Assembly: GCA_964566965.1 (NCBI GenBank)
Contig: CAZMKO010000003.1
Span: 6,756 to 70,755, forward strand
Source of the DNA: Oleiagrimonas sp964566965
GTDB taxonomy: Bacteria > Pseudomonadota > Gammaproteobacteria > Xanthomonadales > Rhodanobacteraceae
Direction: 5' to 3'
DNA: 64,000 bases
The notes beneath the pieces are model-generated. The model worked only from the letters and a program-made list of their open reading frames with translations. It was not told the origin of the DNA and ran no database searches. Positions 24,771 through 33,529 of the stretch are shown one piece after another. Position 1 is the stretch's first letter. The number at the start of each line of letters is the position of its first letter. A program made the position numbers and the translations under genes.

Positions 24771-24828
24771 ATATTGGGTAAAAATTAATCACTCTATTTT
24801 TTCATTTTAAAATCAATGGCTTGTTTAT
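24771..24828. other. AT-rich block next to the DnaA boxes
   Basis: A stretch of about 58 bases dominated by A and T runs (TAAAAATTAAT, CTATTTTTTCATTTTAAAAT) in an otherwise GC-rich sequence. It begins 47 bases from the last DnaA box. A DNA-unwinding element next to DnaA boxes would look like this; a simple promoter or UP element is the alternative. Confidence 0.6.
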
Positions 24829-25202
24829 GCGTTGCCGGTCGATGATGGTGCCGGGCATCCGCATTCGGGGAGGCGGTCGGCGTGCGTCGGCTGTTGTGCA
24901 AAACCGCCGGCGATCGCGGCCGCTGCCCGGCCCGATGTCGCCTGAAAACCCCGGCCATCGTGCGCTTCGGGAGGGCCGCCGGGTCCGCGCCATGCGCCGC
25001 ATGAACCGGACGCTGGATGTCGCCATGAACGTGTGGCGACCGGATGCTCCGGGCGGTTGCCTGGTGGCGAATCGCGGAGCCACGATGGTCGTGGGTGCGG
25101 TGGCGGGCAGGCCCGGGAAGCCCGTGCGCGGTACACGGACGGCTTCGGTATTACAATAAAAGGTTCTTCGTTGTGTGGGCCCACGGCCCGGATGGCACGT
25201 TC
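24829..25202. other. Remainder of the gene-free stretch before the MATE gene
   Basis: GC returns to normal here. I find no convincing gene: a 112-codon frame at 24821-25159 is Arg-rich with no ribosome binding site and no recognisable domain. A TACAAT at 25152-25157 may be the -10 element of the MATE transporter promoter, with no clear -35. Confidence 0.45.
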
Positions 25203-26609
25203 ATGTTCGGGTTGCGCCAAGTCGATCTGCCACGCGTCCGGCACGAGCTGGGTGCCACCGTGCGCCTGGCGTTGCCATTGATCGCCGCCCAGTTGGCGGC
25301 CATGGGTACCAACGTGGTCGATGCGCTGCTGGCCGGGCACGTCAACGCGCACGTGCAGGCGGCGGTGGCCACGGGTGCGGGTGTGTGGTCGCTGGCCATC
25401 CTGGCCGGCATCGGCACCATGATGGCGGTGCCGCCCACGGTGGCGCAGCTCGACGGCGCCGGACGGCGCGACGAGATAGGCGCGGTGTTCCGCCAGGCGT
25501 TGTGGATCGCTCTGGTGCTGGGGATCGTGTTGTGCCTGCTGGTGCGTCGTGCCGAACCGCTGCTGGACGTGATCGGCGTGGTGCCGGAGCTGCGTCACGA
25601 TGTGGGGGATTTCCTGGGCGCGATCGGCTGGGCCGCACCGGCGCTGGTGGGCTACTTCGCGTTGCGCGGACTCTCCGAGGGCCTGTCCATGCCGCGACCG
25701 TCGATGTTTTTCAGCCTCGGCGGCCTGGTGGTGCTGGCGCCGCTGGACTGGATTTTGATGTACGGCGAGTTCGGCGTGCCGCCGTTGGGCGCCCTGGGCA
25801 GCGGCATCGCCACGGCGGTGGTGCTGTGGCTGGAATTCATCGGCTTTGCCGTCTACATCCTGCGCCACCGCAACTACCGCGGACTGCGCCTGATGGATCG
25901 GTTCGACTGGCCGCGTTGGGCGGTGATCGGGGAACTGCTGGGCCTGGGGGTGCCGATGGCGGTCAGCGTGCTGATGGAAGGTGGCATCTTCGTGGCGGTG
26001 GCACTGGCCATCGCCACGCTCGGCGTGGACCAGGCGGCGGCGCACCAGGTGGCGCTCAATGTGTCGTCGGTGGCATTCATGATTCCCCTCGGTCTGGCCA
26101 TGGCCATCACCATCCGTGTCGGCCACGCCGCCGGGCGTGGCGATGCCGGAGCCGTGCGTTATGCGGGGTTCTGCGGCATCACGCTGGCACTGGCCACGCA
26201 GCTGGTCTCGGCGGCGCTGATGATCGGCATCCCGCACGCCATTGCCATGCTCTACAGCAACGACACGACCGTGGTCGCGCTGGCGGCCCAGTTGCTGGTG
26301 CTGGCCGGCGTGTTCCAGTTTTCCGACGGCATCCAGGTGGCTTCCAACGGCGCCCTGCGCGGTCTCAAGGACACGCGCGTGCCGATGCTCATCGCCGCGT
26401 TCGCCTACTGGGGCGTGGGCATGCCGGTGGGCTGGTGGCTGACATTTGATCGGGGGTTGGGCGCGCGCGGCATGTGGATGGGTCTGGCGGCGGGCCTGAG
26501 CGTGGCGGCGGTGTTGCTGTTCCGGCGGTTCTGGCGTCGCGCGCACGGTGCACGCTGGCGCCGCGATACACCGCAGGCCGCCACCGGCCCGTCGCCCCCG
26601 ATCGACTGA
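25203..26609 (+). CDS. MATE family multidrug/cation antiporter (NorM-like)
   Basis: Inner-membrane exporter that moves cationic drugs or dyes outward in exchange for sodium or protons. 468 residues, with about 12 hydrophobic segments in two homologous halves. Family motifs are visible: LALPLIAAQLAAMGTNVVDALLAGH at the start of the first half, GVPMAVSVLMEGGIFVAVAL at the start of the second, and the ALNVSSVAFMIPLGLAMAITIRVGHAAGRGD signature near residue 300. ATG 25203 gives the usual NorM N-terminus; the longer frame to 25044 runs through non-coding DNA. Transcribed alone; the substrate cannot be deduced. Confidence 0.93.
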   Translation: MFGLRQVDLPRVRHELGATVRLALPLIAAQLAAMGTNVVDALLAGHVNAHVQAAVATGAGVWSLAILAGIGTMMAVPPTVAQLDGAGRRDEIGAVFRQALWIALVLGIVLCLLVRRAEPLLDVIGVVPELRHDVGDFLGAIGWAAPALVGYFALRGLSEGLSMPRPSMFFSLGGLVVLAPLDWILMYGEFGVPPLGALGSGIATAVVLWLEFIGFAVYILRHRNYRGLRLMDRFDWPRWAVIGELLGLGVPMAVSVLMEGGIFVAVALAIATLGVDQAAAHQVALNVSSVAFMIPLGLAMAITIRVGHAAGRGDAGAVRYAGFCGITLALATQLVSAALMIGIPHAIAMLYSNDTTVVALAAQLLVLAGVFQFSDGIQVASNGALRGLKDTRVPMLIAAFAYWGVGMPVGWWLTFDRGLGARGMWMGLAAGLSVAAVLLFRRFWRRAHGARWRRDTPQAATGPSPPID

Positions 26610-26709
26610 GAGCGTGTGAAAAAATCGCCCACCTGCTGCGCGTGCCGAAGGGTGACCGGCCGGGCCCAAAACGGTTACGCTGCCCGCATCGATCACGGAG
26701 CAAACGGGC

Positions 26710-28578
26710 ATGGCCGAACGCACACGCAGTGGTTTCGGTGGATTCGTGTGGACCTTGTTGCGGGGCATCAACCTGATCCGCCTGGTCATACTCAACCTGG
26801 TGTTTTTCGGGCTGCTGGCATGGCTGGCGCTCGTGCTGGGGCGCAAGCCGCCGCCGCTGCAGGATGCCACCGTGCTGGTGCTCAAGCCGTCGGGCCAGCT
26901 GGTCGAGCAGTTCAGCGCCTCGCCGCTGGCGCGCGCGCTGGACACCTTGTCCGGCCAGGATGTACGCCAGGTTCGCGTGCGCGACATGGTCGACGCCATC
27001 GACCGGGCGGCCGGCGATGCCCATATCGGGCGCATCCTGCTGCTGCCCGGCGAGCTGGAGACCCGTGGCTTCGCCTCGCTTCATGAAGTGGCTGCGGCGC
27101 TGGACCGCTTTCGTGCGGCGGGCAAGCGCGTGACGGTGTGGGCCAGCCAGCTGGACCGCAACCAGTATTACCTGTCCGCGCACGCCGACCGCGTGCTGCT
27201 CGATCCGATGGGTGGGGTGATGATTACCGGCCTGTCCAGCTACCGCCTGTTTTACCGGGACCTGCTGGACAAGCTGGGCGCGAAGGTGCACCTGTTCCGG
27301 GTCGGCCAGTTCAAGTCCGCCGCCGAGCCGTACGTGCTCGACCATGCATCCGATGCCGCCAAGGAGGCCGACCGCTACTGGTTGGGCGGATTGTGGTCGC
27401 AGTGGATCGCGGACGTGGCCGCGCAACGTTCGCTGGATCCGGCCGCGCTGGAACGGGACGTCGACACTTGGCCGACATCCCTGGCGGCGGGGAAGGGCGA
27501 CAGCGCGGCGCTGGCCGAGAAGCTGGGATGGATCGACGGTACCGCCACCCACAATGAACTGATCGCGATGCTGCGCCGCCAGGGTGTTCCCGCCGGCCAC
27601 GGCCGGCACGGGTTCCGCCAGGTGGACATGGACGACTACCTGGCACGCGTGCGTCCGCGTCCGCGCGACGGCCGTCATGCCGACATCGCGATCGTGGTCG
27701 CCGAAGGCGAGATCCGCGCCGGTCGGCAGATGCCGGGCCGCATCGGCGGGGAGTCCACCGCCAAACTGATCCGCGAGGCGCGCCAGGATCCGTCCATCAA
27801 GGCCCTGGTGTTGCGCGTCAATTCACCCGGCGGGGCCGTGTATCCGGCCGAACGCATCCGCCGCGAGGTGGCATGGACGCGCGAGGCCGGCAAGCCGGTG
27901 GTGGTGTCGATGGGTGACGTGGCGGCCAGTGGCGGCTACTGGATCGCCATGGATGCCGACCGCATCTACGCCGAACCCGATACCATCACCGGCTCGATCG
28001 GCATCTTCGGCATGTTGCTGGATGTGCCCGACACGCTGGACAGGATCGGCGTGCACAGCGACGGTGTCGGTGTGGGGCCGCTGGCCGGTGCCTTCGACAT
28101 CACCCGGCCGCTGGACCCGGACGTGGCACGCATGGTGCAGAGCAGTGTGGAAAAAGGCTACCGCGACTTCGTCGGGGGCGTGGCGCGCGCACGCGGCAAG
28201 TCGGTACAAGCCGTGGACCGCATCGCGCAGGGACGGGTATGGACCGGCCGCCAGGCGCGCGAGCGCGGATTGGTGGATCAACTCGGTGGTCTGCACGAGG
28301 CGGTGGCTGCCGCCGCGAAACTGGCCCACTTGGGCGATGCCTGGTCGGTCGGTTACCTGCGTCCCCGGATTTCCGGCTTCGGCCGCTTCATGCAGGGCGT
28401 CAGCGAGAGTGGCTCGGCGCGCGCGTTGCTGGCGCACGGCATCCGCCTGCCGCGTTGGGCCGCCGCACTGGCGCAACGTGCCGAACCGGATCTGGCGCTG
28501 TGGCGGCAGGCGCGCGCGGGTCGGCCAGGCATCTACGCTTATTGCTTCTGCCGCGCGCCCGTCGCTGGTACCTTCTGA
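26710..28578 (+). CDS. sppA: Signal peptide peptidase SppA, 67K type
   Basis: Inner-membrane serine protease (S49) that digests released signal peptides in the periplasm. 622 residues, the long two-copy form. One N-terminal membrane segment at about 22-43 (LIRLVILNLVFFGLLAWLALVL) is followed by two tandem S49 domains. The Ser/Lys dyad is split between the copies, as in E. coli SppA: Lys202 in VGQFKSAAEPY and Ser407 in DVAASGGYWIAMDADRI. NSPGGAVYPAE near 371-381 is the oxyanion-region signature. The last 20 residues (CFCRAPVAGTF) are atypical but the frame is intact. Confidence 0.94.
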   Translation: MAERTRSGFGGFVWTLLRGINLIRLVILNLVFFGLLAWLALVLGRKPPPLQDATVLVLKPSGQLVEQFSASPLARALDTLSGQDVRQVRVRDMVDAIDRAAGDAHIGRILLLPGELETRGFASLHEVAAALDRFRAAGKRVTVWASQLDRNQYYLSAHADRVLLDPMGGVMITGLSSYRLFYRDLLDKLGAKVHLFRVGQFKSAAEPYVLDHASDAAKEADRYWLGGLWSQWIADVAAQRSLDPAALERDVDTWPTSLAAGKGDSAALAEKLGWIDGTATHNELIAMLRRQGVPAGHGRHGFRQVDMDDYLARVRPRPRDGRHADIAIVVAEGEIRAGRQMPGRIGGESTAKLIREARQDPSIKALVLRVNSPGGAVYPAERIRREVAWTREAGKPVVVSMGDVAASGGYWIAMDADRIYAEPDTITGSIGIFGMLLDVPDTLDRIGVHSDGVGVGPLAGAFDITRPLDPDVARMVQSSVEKGYRDFVGGVARARGKSVQAVDRIAQGRVWTGRQARERGLVDQLGGLHEAVAAAAKLAHLGDAWSVGYLRPRISGFGRFMQGVSESGSARALLAHGIRLPRWAAALAQRAEPDLALWRQARAGRPGIYAYCFCRAPVAGTF

Positions 28579-28624
28579 GTCTCGCAGACGAAGGGCGCAT
28601 CGACGTCCGTCGGAGGAGATCATC

Positions 28625-28972
28625 ATGATTCATCAAGGCAGCTGCCATTGCGGTCGCATCCAGTTCGACGTTGAAGGCGAGCCGGGCGGGCTCATCGAGT
28701 GCAACTGTTCGCATTGCAGTCGCAAGGGCTACCTGCTGTGGTTCGTGCCACGCGACGCGGTGCGCTTGAAAACGCCGGCATCCGACATGGCGACCTACAC
28801 GTTCAACAAGCATGTCATCGAACATCATTTCTGCCCGGTCTGCGGCTGCGCGCCGCTCGGGTTCGGCAAGGACGGTGACGGCAACGCGACCGCCGCCGTG
28901 AACGTGCGTTGTCTGCCCGACCTGGATCGTTCGGACCTGCCGGTGCGGCAGGTGGACGGACGCAGCCTGTGA
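28625..28972 (+). CDS. GFA (CENP-V/GFA domain) zinc protein
   Basis: 115-residue protein of the GFA family, which includes glutathione-dependent formaldehyde-activating enzyme and many proteins of unknown activity. The zinc-site cysteines are in place: Cys7-x-Cys9, Cys26-x-Cys28-x2-Cys31, and Cys70-x2-Cys73-x-Cys75. ATG 28625 follows GGAGGAGAT by a few bases. The stop overlaps the GTG of the downstream dehydrogenase as GTGA, which suggests the two are co-translated. A role in formaldehyde-glutathione chemistry is possible but unproven. Confidence 0.9.
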   Translation: MIHQGSCHCGRIQFDVEGEPGGLIECNCSHCSRKGYLLWFVPRDAVRLKTPASDMATYTFNKHVIEHHFCPVCGCAPLGFGKDGDGNATAAVNVRCLPDLDRSDLPVRQVDGRSL

Positions 28973-29805
28973 GCGTGCCGGCCGACGACGGGCAGCACGC
29001 TGCCACGTACGCGGCCGGCCCGGCCGCCGCCCGGCGTGAACGCTGGCGCCTCGACGGTCACACCGCACTGGTCACCGGTGCCAGCCAGGGTATCGGCCGA
29101 GCCTGCGCCCGCGAACTGGCCCTGCTTGGTGCCGACGTGTTGATGGTGGCGCGTGACGAGGGCCATCTGGAGCAGGCACGCGCCGAGCTGGCCGAGGAAT
29201 GTCCGGAGCGCCGGGTGCTGGCGTTGGCCGCCGACCTGGCCCAGGACGAGGACCGGCTGGCGGTTTTCGACTGGGTGCGCGACCTGGATACGGCCCTGTC
29301 GCTGCTGATCAACAACGTCGGCGCGAACACGGTCAAGCCGGCGCTGGATTACACCCGTCAGGAGTGGCACGCGCTGGTGGCGACCAACCTGGACAGCGCC
29401 TGGGAGTTGAGCCGGCTGGCGCATCCGCATCTGGTGCAGCACGCGCACGCGGCCATCGTCAATGTCGGCTCGGTGTCCGGCGCCGTCCATGTGCGTACCG
29501 GCGCGCCCTACGGCATGACCAAGGCCGCCCTGCACCAGCTGACCCGCAACCTGGCCTGCGAGTGGGCCGACGACGGCATCCGCGTCAACGCCGTGGCCCC
29601 GTGGTATATCCGTACGCGGCGTTCGCAGCCCGCCCTGGCCGACATGGATTACCTGGACGAGGTGTTGTCGCGCACGCCGATGCAACGCATCGGCGAGCCC
29701 GAGGAGGTGGCGGCGGCGGTGGCATTCCTGTGCCTGCCCGCGGCCAGCTACATCACCGGCGAGGTCGTGGCCGTCGACGGTGGATTCCTGAAGTACGGCT
29801 TTTGA
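28969..29805 (+). CDS. Short-chain dehydrogenase/reductase (tropinone-reductase-like)
   Basis: 278-residue NAD(P)-dependent oxidoreductase of the classical SDR family. The nucleotide-binding motif TGASQGIGRA lies near residue 38, NNVG near 105, the catalytic Ser in NVGSVSGA and the YGMTK Tyr-Lys pair follow, and the C-terminal VDGGFLKYGF closes the fold. The GTG at 28969 overlaps the upstream GFA stop by four bases (GTGA); this is preferred over a longer start inside the GFA gene. The 35-residue leader before the Rossmann fold is Ala-rich. The substrate is unknown; plant tropinone reductases and bacterial homologues share this motif set. Confidence 0.9.
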   Translation: MSVPADDGQHAATYAAGPAAARRERWRLDGHTALVTGASQGIGRACARELALLGADVLMVARDEGHLEQARAELAEECPERRVLALAADLAQDEDRLAVFDWVRDLDTALSLLINNVGANTVKPALDYTRQEWHALVATNLDSAWELSRLAHPHLVQHAHAAIVNVGSVSGAVHVRTGAPYGMTKAALHQLTRNLACEWADDGIRVNAVAPWYIRTRRSQPALADMDYLDEVLSRTPMQRIGEPEEVAAAVAFLCLPAASYITGEVVAVDGGFLKYGF

Positions 29806-29846
29806 GGGGCATTGTCGTTCTTCCCCCGGGAAGGTGCGGTCGCGCG

Positions 29847-30677
29847 TCAGTCCAGCGCGGCGTGATACCACCGGCCGCGCCGTCGCACCCGGACCGGCAT
29901 GCCGAACGTGGTTCCGAGCGCGGTGTCGGTCAGCAGTGCCGATTTGCGGCCGTGCCGCCACACGCGTCCCTCGCGCAACAGCACCAGGTGGCCGATTTCC
30001 GGCAGGATTTCTTCGACATGGTGGGTGACCATCAGCAGCGTGGTGCCGTCACGGGCGAGGCTGCGCAGGTCTTCCAGAAAGCGGCGCCGGCTGACCAGGT
30101 CCAGCCCGGCGCAGGGCTCGTCCAGCAGCAGGGCCCGCGGCCGGTGCACCAGCGCGCGGGCGATCATCACGCGGCGTGCCTCGCCGGTGGACAGACTTCC
30201 CAGGTCGCGTTCGGCCAGGTGGCCGGCGTCCATCCGTTCCAGGGCCTCGTGAGCCCGTTGCCGCATGGCGTCGCTGACCCGGTGCATGGCGGTGGTGCCG
30301 CGGGCGGCGAAAAATCCCGAGACGACCGCGTCGAAGGCCGGCAGCGGTCCGGTGGCGGTGAAGTCGTGTTGCCATGCCGGGGAGACGATGCCGAGCAGGC
30401 CGCGCAACTCGGCCACGTTCCAGCGCTCGCGGCCGAACACGCGAACCGGACCGCGCCCGTCGGACCGGGCCAGCGGGTAGATCTGGCGTGTGATCAATTT
30501 CACCAGCGTGGACTTGCCTGCGCCGTTCGCGCCCAGGATGGCCGTGTGCCGCCCCACGGAGACGCGCAGGGTGACATGCTGGAGGATCAGCCGGCCGTCA
30601 CGCATCACGCTGGCATCGTCCATGTCCAGCAGCGCGGTGTCGGGGGCGGAAGGTCGGTCGGCAGGCATGTCGTCCAT
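29847..30677 (-). CDS. Orphan ABC transporter ATP-binding protein (ModF/iron-type)
   Basis: 276-residue ABC ATPase without a permease partner nearby. Walker A GANGAGKST at about 49-57, signature LSTGEARRVMIARAL, Walker B ALLLDEPCAGLD and the H-loop MVTHHVEEI are all intact. The sequence resembles single-domain ModF-like and iron-type ATPases, and the wide loop with FGRERWNVAELRGLLG fits. Start M1 at 30677 is used; M4 at 30668 is equally possible. It converges on the SDR gene (41 bases apart) and is divergent from the Ada-AlkA gene. Its substrate and partner are unknown. Confidence 0.85.
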   Translation of the reverse strand: MDDMPADRPSAPDTALLDMDDASVMRDGRLILQHVTLRVSVGRHTAILGANGAGKSTLVKLITRQIYPLARSDGRGPVRVFGRERWNVAELRGLLGIVSPAWQHDFTATGPLPAFDAVVSGFFAARGTTAMHRVSDAMRQRAHEALERMDAGHLAERDLGSLSTGEARRVMIARALVHRPRALLLDEPCAGLDLVSRRRFLEDLRSLARDGTTLLMVTHHVEEILPEIGHLVLLREGRVWRHGRKSALLTDTALGTTFGMPVRVRRRGRWYHAALD

Positions 30678-30806
30678 GATGCCGCCCGCGTGCCGTCCCG
30701 GTAAGCCCTGTCGGCGCGCTTATGCCGAATGGGCGTGAACGGTGGGACGGACATTGATGTCCGAAAACGGCTGGTTCGTGCCGGCGTGCCGGATTACGCT
30801 GGACTC

Positions 30807-32261
30807 ATGCAAGAGGTTGTCACCACAGCACTGCCCGATCCGTCGGTGTGCGAACAGGCCCGTCTGACCCGTGATGCGCGTTTTGACGGCCTGTTCTTCA
30901 CGGCCGTCACCAGTACCGGCATCTTCTGTCGGCCGGTATGCCCGGCGCCGCCGGCCCGGCCCCGGAACGTGCGTTACTTCGCCACGGCCGCGGCGGCCGC
31001 CGCCGCCGGCTTCCGTCCTTGCCTGCGCTGCCTGCCCGAGCGGGCCGCCGGAGCGTCCTCGTGGCGCGGTGGCAATGCCCTGGTGGCCGGCGCGTTGCGG
31101 CTGATCGATGACGGTTTCCTGGACGAGGCGCCGGTCGCCGCCCTGGCGGCACGGGTGGGGGTGGGCGAGCGACAGTTGCGGCGCCTGTTCGTGGCCCAGC
31201 TGGGCGCGGGTCCGGCGCGGGTGGCGGCGACGCGACGACTGTTGTTCGCCAAGCAGTTGCTGGGCGAGACGGCCCTGCCGGTCACCGAGATCGCGCTGGC
31301 GGCTGGCTATGGCAGCGTGCGTCGCTTCAATGCCGCGTTCCGCGACGCCTATGGGCGCCCGCCCCGCGAGCTGCGGCGTGAGCGGGTGCCACGCGCCGGT
31401 GGCGAGGTGTGCCTGTACCTGCCGTGGCGTCCCCCGTTCGATTTTGCCGGCCTGGCCGCGTTTTTCGGTCGGCGTGCCCTGCCTGGCCTGGAGACGGTGA
31501 GCGATGGCGTCTACCGGCGCCGGTTTGTGCTCGACGGGGCGCCGGGCGATGTCGCGGTGGATGTGCCGGCCGGCGCACATCGGCTGCGGGTTCGCGTGCG
31601 TCACCGCTCGGTGCGTGTGTTGCCGGACGTCGTGGCCCGGGTGCGGCGTCTGTTCGATCTGGATGCCGATGTCATGGTGGTCGCCGCCGTGCTGGGGCGC
31701 GACCCCATGCTCGCCGCGCCGCTGGCGGCCGGCCCCGGGATACGCGTGCCGGGCGGGTGGAGCGGTTTCGAAGTGGCGGTGCGTGCCGTTCTCGGGCAGC
31801 AGGTCAGCGTGGCCGCGGCGCGTACCCTGGCCGCACGACTGGTGGCTCTTTGCGGTGAGCGGCATGCGGACGCGGCGATCGGTGAAGTGGTCGCGTTCCC
31901 CACGCCGCAGGCGGTGGCCCGTGCGGACCTGTCCGGCATCGGCCTGGTGGGTCGGCGCGCGGCGAGCCTGCGTGGCATGGCCCGGGCCGTGGCCGAGGGC
32001 CGCGTCGGATTCCGGCCAGAGCGCGGACTGGAAGCTTTCGTCGCCGAATGGACGGCCTTGCCCGGCATCGGCCCGTGGACCGCCCATTACGTGGCCATGC
32101 GGGCACTCGGACATCCCGATGCCTTTCCCGCGGCCGACCTGGTGTTGCGCAAGGCCGCCGGCGGTGGCCACAAGATGGCGACCCGGGACCTGGAGCGGCA
32201 CAGCCAGGCCTGGCGGCCATGGCGCGCCTACGCCACCATGCTGCTGTGGCGTGGTGCCTGA
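30807..32261 (+). CDS. alkA: Ada-AlkA fusion: methyl-acceptor/AraC regulator joined to 3-methyladenine DNA glycosylase II
   Basis: 484-residue alkylation-repair protein with three parts. (1) An Ada-like zinc domain with Cys41, Cys45, Cys72 and Cys75 (GIFCRPVCP, GFRPCLRCLPE), where one Cys can accept a methyl group from phosphotriesters. (2) An AraC-type helix-turn-helix (about 90-190, VTEIALAAGYGSVRRFNAAFRDAYGRPP). (3) An AlkA glycosylase from about 200, with the helix-hairpin-helix LPGIGPWTAHYVAMRALG and the catalytic-type Asp in FPAADLVL. The methylated regulator would activate its own operon. ogt follows 14 bases downstream, so direct reversal and base excision are coupled. Confidence 0.93.
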   Translation: MQEVVTTALPDPSVCEQARLTRDARFDGLFFTAVTSTGIFCRPVCPAPPARPRNVRYFATAAAAAAAGFRPCLRCLPERAAGASSWRGGNALVAGALRLIDDGFLDEAPVAALAARVGVGERQLRRLFVAQLGAGPARVAATRRLLFAKQLLGETALPVTEIALAAGYGSVRRFNAAFRDAYGRPPRELRRERVPRAGGEVCLYLPWRPPFDFAGLAAFFGRRALPGLETVSDGVYRRRFVLDGAPGDVAVDVPAGAHRLRVRVRHRSVRVLPDVVARVRRLFDLDADVMVVAAVLGRDPMLAAPLAAGPGIRVPGGWSGFEVAVRAVLGQQVSVAAARTLAARLVALCGERHADAAIGEVVAFPTPQAVARADLSGIGLVGRRAASLRGMARAVAEGRVGFRPERGLEAFVAEWTALPGIGPWTAHYVAMRALGHPDAFPAADLVLRKAAGGGHKMATRDLERHSQAWRPWRAYATMLLWRGA

Positions 32262-32275
32262 CTGGAGTGGACGAA

Positions 32276-32791
32276 ATGACCCGACAATCCGCGATTTTCC
32301 ATGACGACCTGGATACGCCCATCGGCCGGCTGCGGCTGGTGATGGACGAGGTGGGGCTGGCCTACGTGAGCCTGCCGCACGAAAAACACCCGCTGGAAAT
32401 CCGCAGCCATTGGCGCCGCGATCGTACCCGGCTGGCCGAGGCTCGACGTCAGTTCGAGGCCTGGTTTGCCGGCGAGCTGCATGTGTTCGACCTGCTGCTG
32501 CATCCGCGCGGTACCCCGTTCCAGCTGGCGGTATGGGAGGGCTTGCGCACGATTCCCTATGCCGAGACCCGCAGCTACGGCGACCTCGCCCGCCAGATCG
32601 GCCGGCCGCGGGCGGTCCGTGCCGTCGGGGCGGCCAACGGTGCCAACCCGTTGGCCATCGTGGTGCCGTGTCACCGTGTCATCGGCAGCAACGGCAGCCT
32701 GACCGGCTACGGTGGCGGGCTGGACGCCAAGCGTTGGCTGCTGGCCCATGAACGCCGGCATGCACCGGCCCGGACGCTGGTGCTGGCGTAG
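32276..32791 (+). CDS. ogt: Methylated-DNA--protein-cysteine methyltransferase
   Basis: Removes methyl groups from O6-methylguanine by transfer to its own cysteine. 171 residues. Active-site motif IVVPCHRVIG with acceptor Cys132, and the DNA-binding helix-turn-helix segment (YGDLARQIGRPRAVRAVGAANGANPLA) is complete. The N-terminal DTPIGRLRLVMDEVGL segment is typical of Ogt. ATG 32276 follows GGAGTGGACGAA. It belongs with the Ada-AlkA gene upstream in an adaptive-response operon. Confidence 0.96.
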   Translation: MTRQSAIFHDDLDTPIGRLRLVMDEVGLAYVSLPHEKHPLEIRSHWRRDRTRLAEARRQFEAWFAGELHVFDLLLHPRGTPFQLAVWEGLRTIPYAETRSYGDLARQIGRPRAVRAVGAANGANPLAIVVPCHRVIGSNGSLTGYGGGLDAKRWLLAHERRHAPARTLVLA

Positions 32792-32840
32792 GCAAAGCCG
32801 GGCCGACGCTCGCGGCAGGCGGCCGATTTTCCATGTGTTC

Positions 32841-33503
32841 TCAGTCGCGCGAACAACCCGCCATGCGGGTTTCGAGCTGCCGTCGACGTGCGCGCAATGG
32901 CGCACGCTCGCTCTCGAAGGCCTTGCGGATGGCGTCCTCGTTGGCATCGTGCTGCCGCGCCAGTGCGGCGCAGGCGGCTCGCGGCGTCAGCGGCGTGCAG
33001 ACATCGCGTACCGGCGTCATGTAGGCGCCGATGGTGGCTGACGAGGGGCGGTTGGCCAATTCCGGGGCGGACAGGCCCACGCCGGGGCCCTGGTGGCTGC
33101 CGTAGACCTCGGCAAGTGGTTGCCGGAGTCCTCCCAGCATGCCGATCGGTGCCAGATAGGGCGGCGGTGTGCCGTGGTCGTCGAGGTAGGTGGTGCCGTC
33201 GGTGGCGCGGGTGCAGCGGTACAGGCGCGGTGGCGCCGCCACCGGCGGTTCACGGTGCGCGCGCGAGGGGCCCGGGCGGGGTGCCGGCGCGGCCCGTGGC
33301 ATGTGCGGCACGGGTGCGGGCGTCGGCGGGGCCGATCGCAATGACCTTATCTCCTGGTGCTGGTCGCGCGGGCAGGGGCGATCCTGGTAACTGACGCGCC
33401 CGTCTGCCGCCGTGCACTGGTACACCGTGCCGGCCCCTGCCGGGGCGGCCAGCAACGCCAGGCACATCGTGAGCCACCGGTGACACTGTCTCATGCCGAT
33501 CAT
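32841..33503 (-). CDS. Secreted DUF4124 protein
   Basis: 220-residue exported protein. The signal peptide is MRQCHRWLTMCLALLAAPAGAG (starting at residue 4 of this frame), then comes a DUF4124-like segment, YQCTAADGRVSYQDRPCPRD, with paired cysteines. A Pro-rich linker (65-95) follows, then a second copy-like segment YRCTRATDGTTYLDDHG and a C-terminal Cys-containing helical part with several Arg. Function unknown; the family is common in xanthomonads. The start could be ATG 33503 or 33494. It converges on ogt and its start lies close to the end of the DegV gene. Confidence 0.75.
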   Translation of the reverse strand: MIGMRQCHRWLTMCLALLAAPAGAGTVYQCTAADGRVSYQDRPCPRDQHQEIRSLRSAPPTPAPVPHMPRAAPAPRPGPSRAHREPPVAAPPRLYRCTRATDGTTYLDDHGTPPPYLAPIGMLGGLRQPLAEVYGSHQGPGVGLSAPELANRPSSATIGAYMTPVRDVCTPLTPRAACAALARQHDANEDAIRKAFESERAPLRARRRQLETRMAGCSRD

Positions 33504-33529
33504 GATAGCGGTGCGGCGGATCGGTGGCG

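Noticed and set aside
24690..24828. Calling this the chromosomal oriC
   Set aside because: The boxes and AT block fit, but dnaA, dnaN and mnmG are absent and GC skew cannot be computed here, so I report it only as a candidate.
24821..25159. 112-codon frame in the gene-free stretch before the MATE gene
   Set aside because: Arg-rich, no ribosome binding site, no family match I recognise, and it begins in the AT-rich block.
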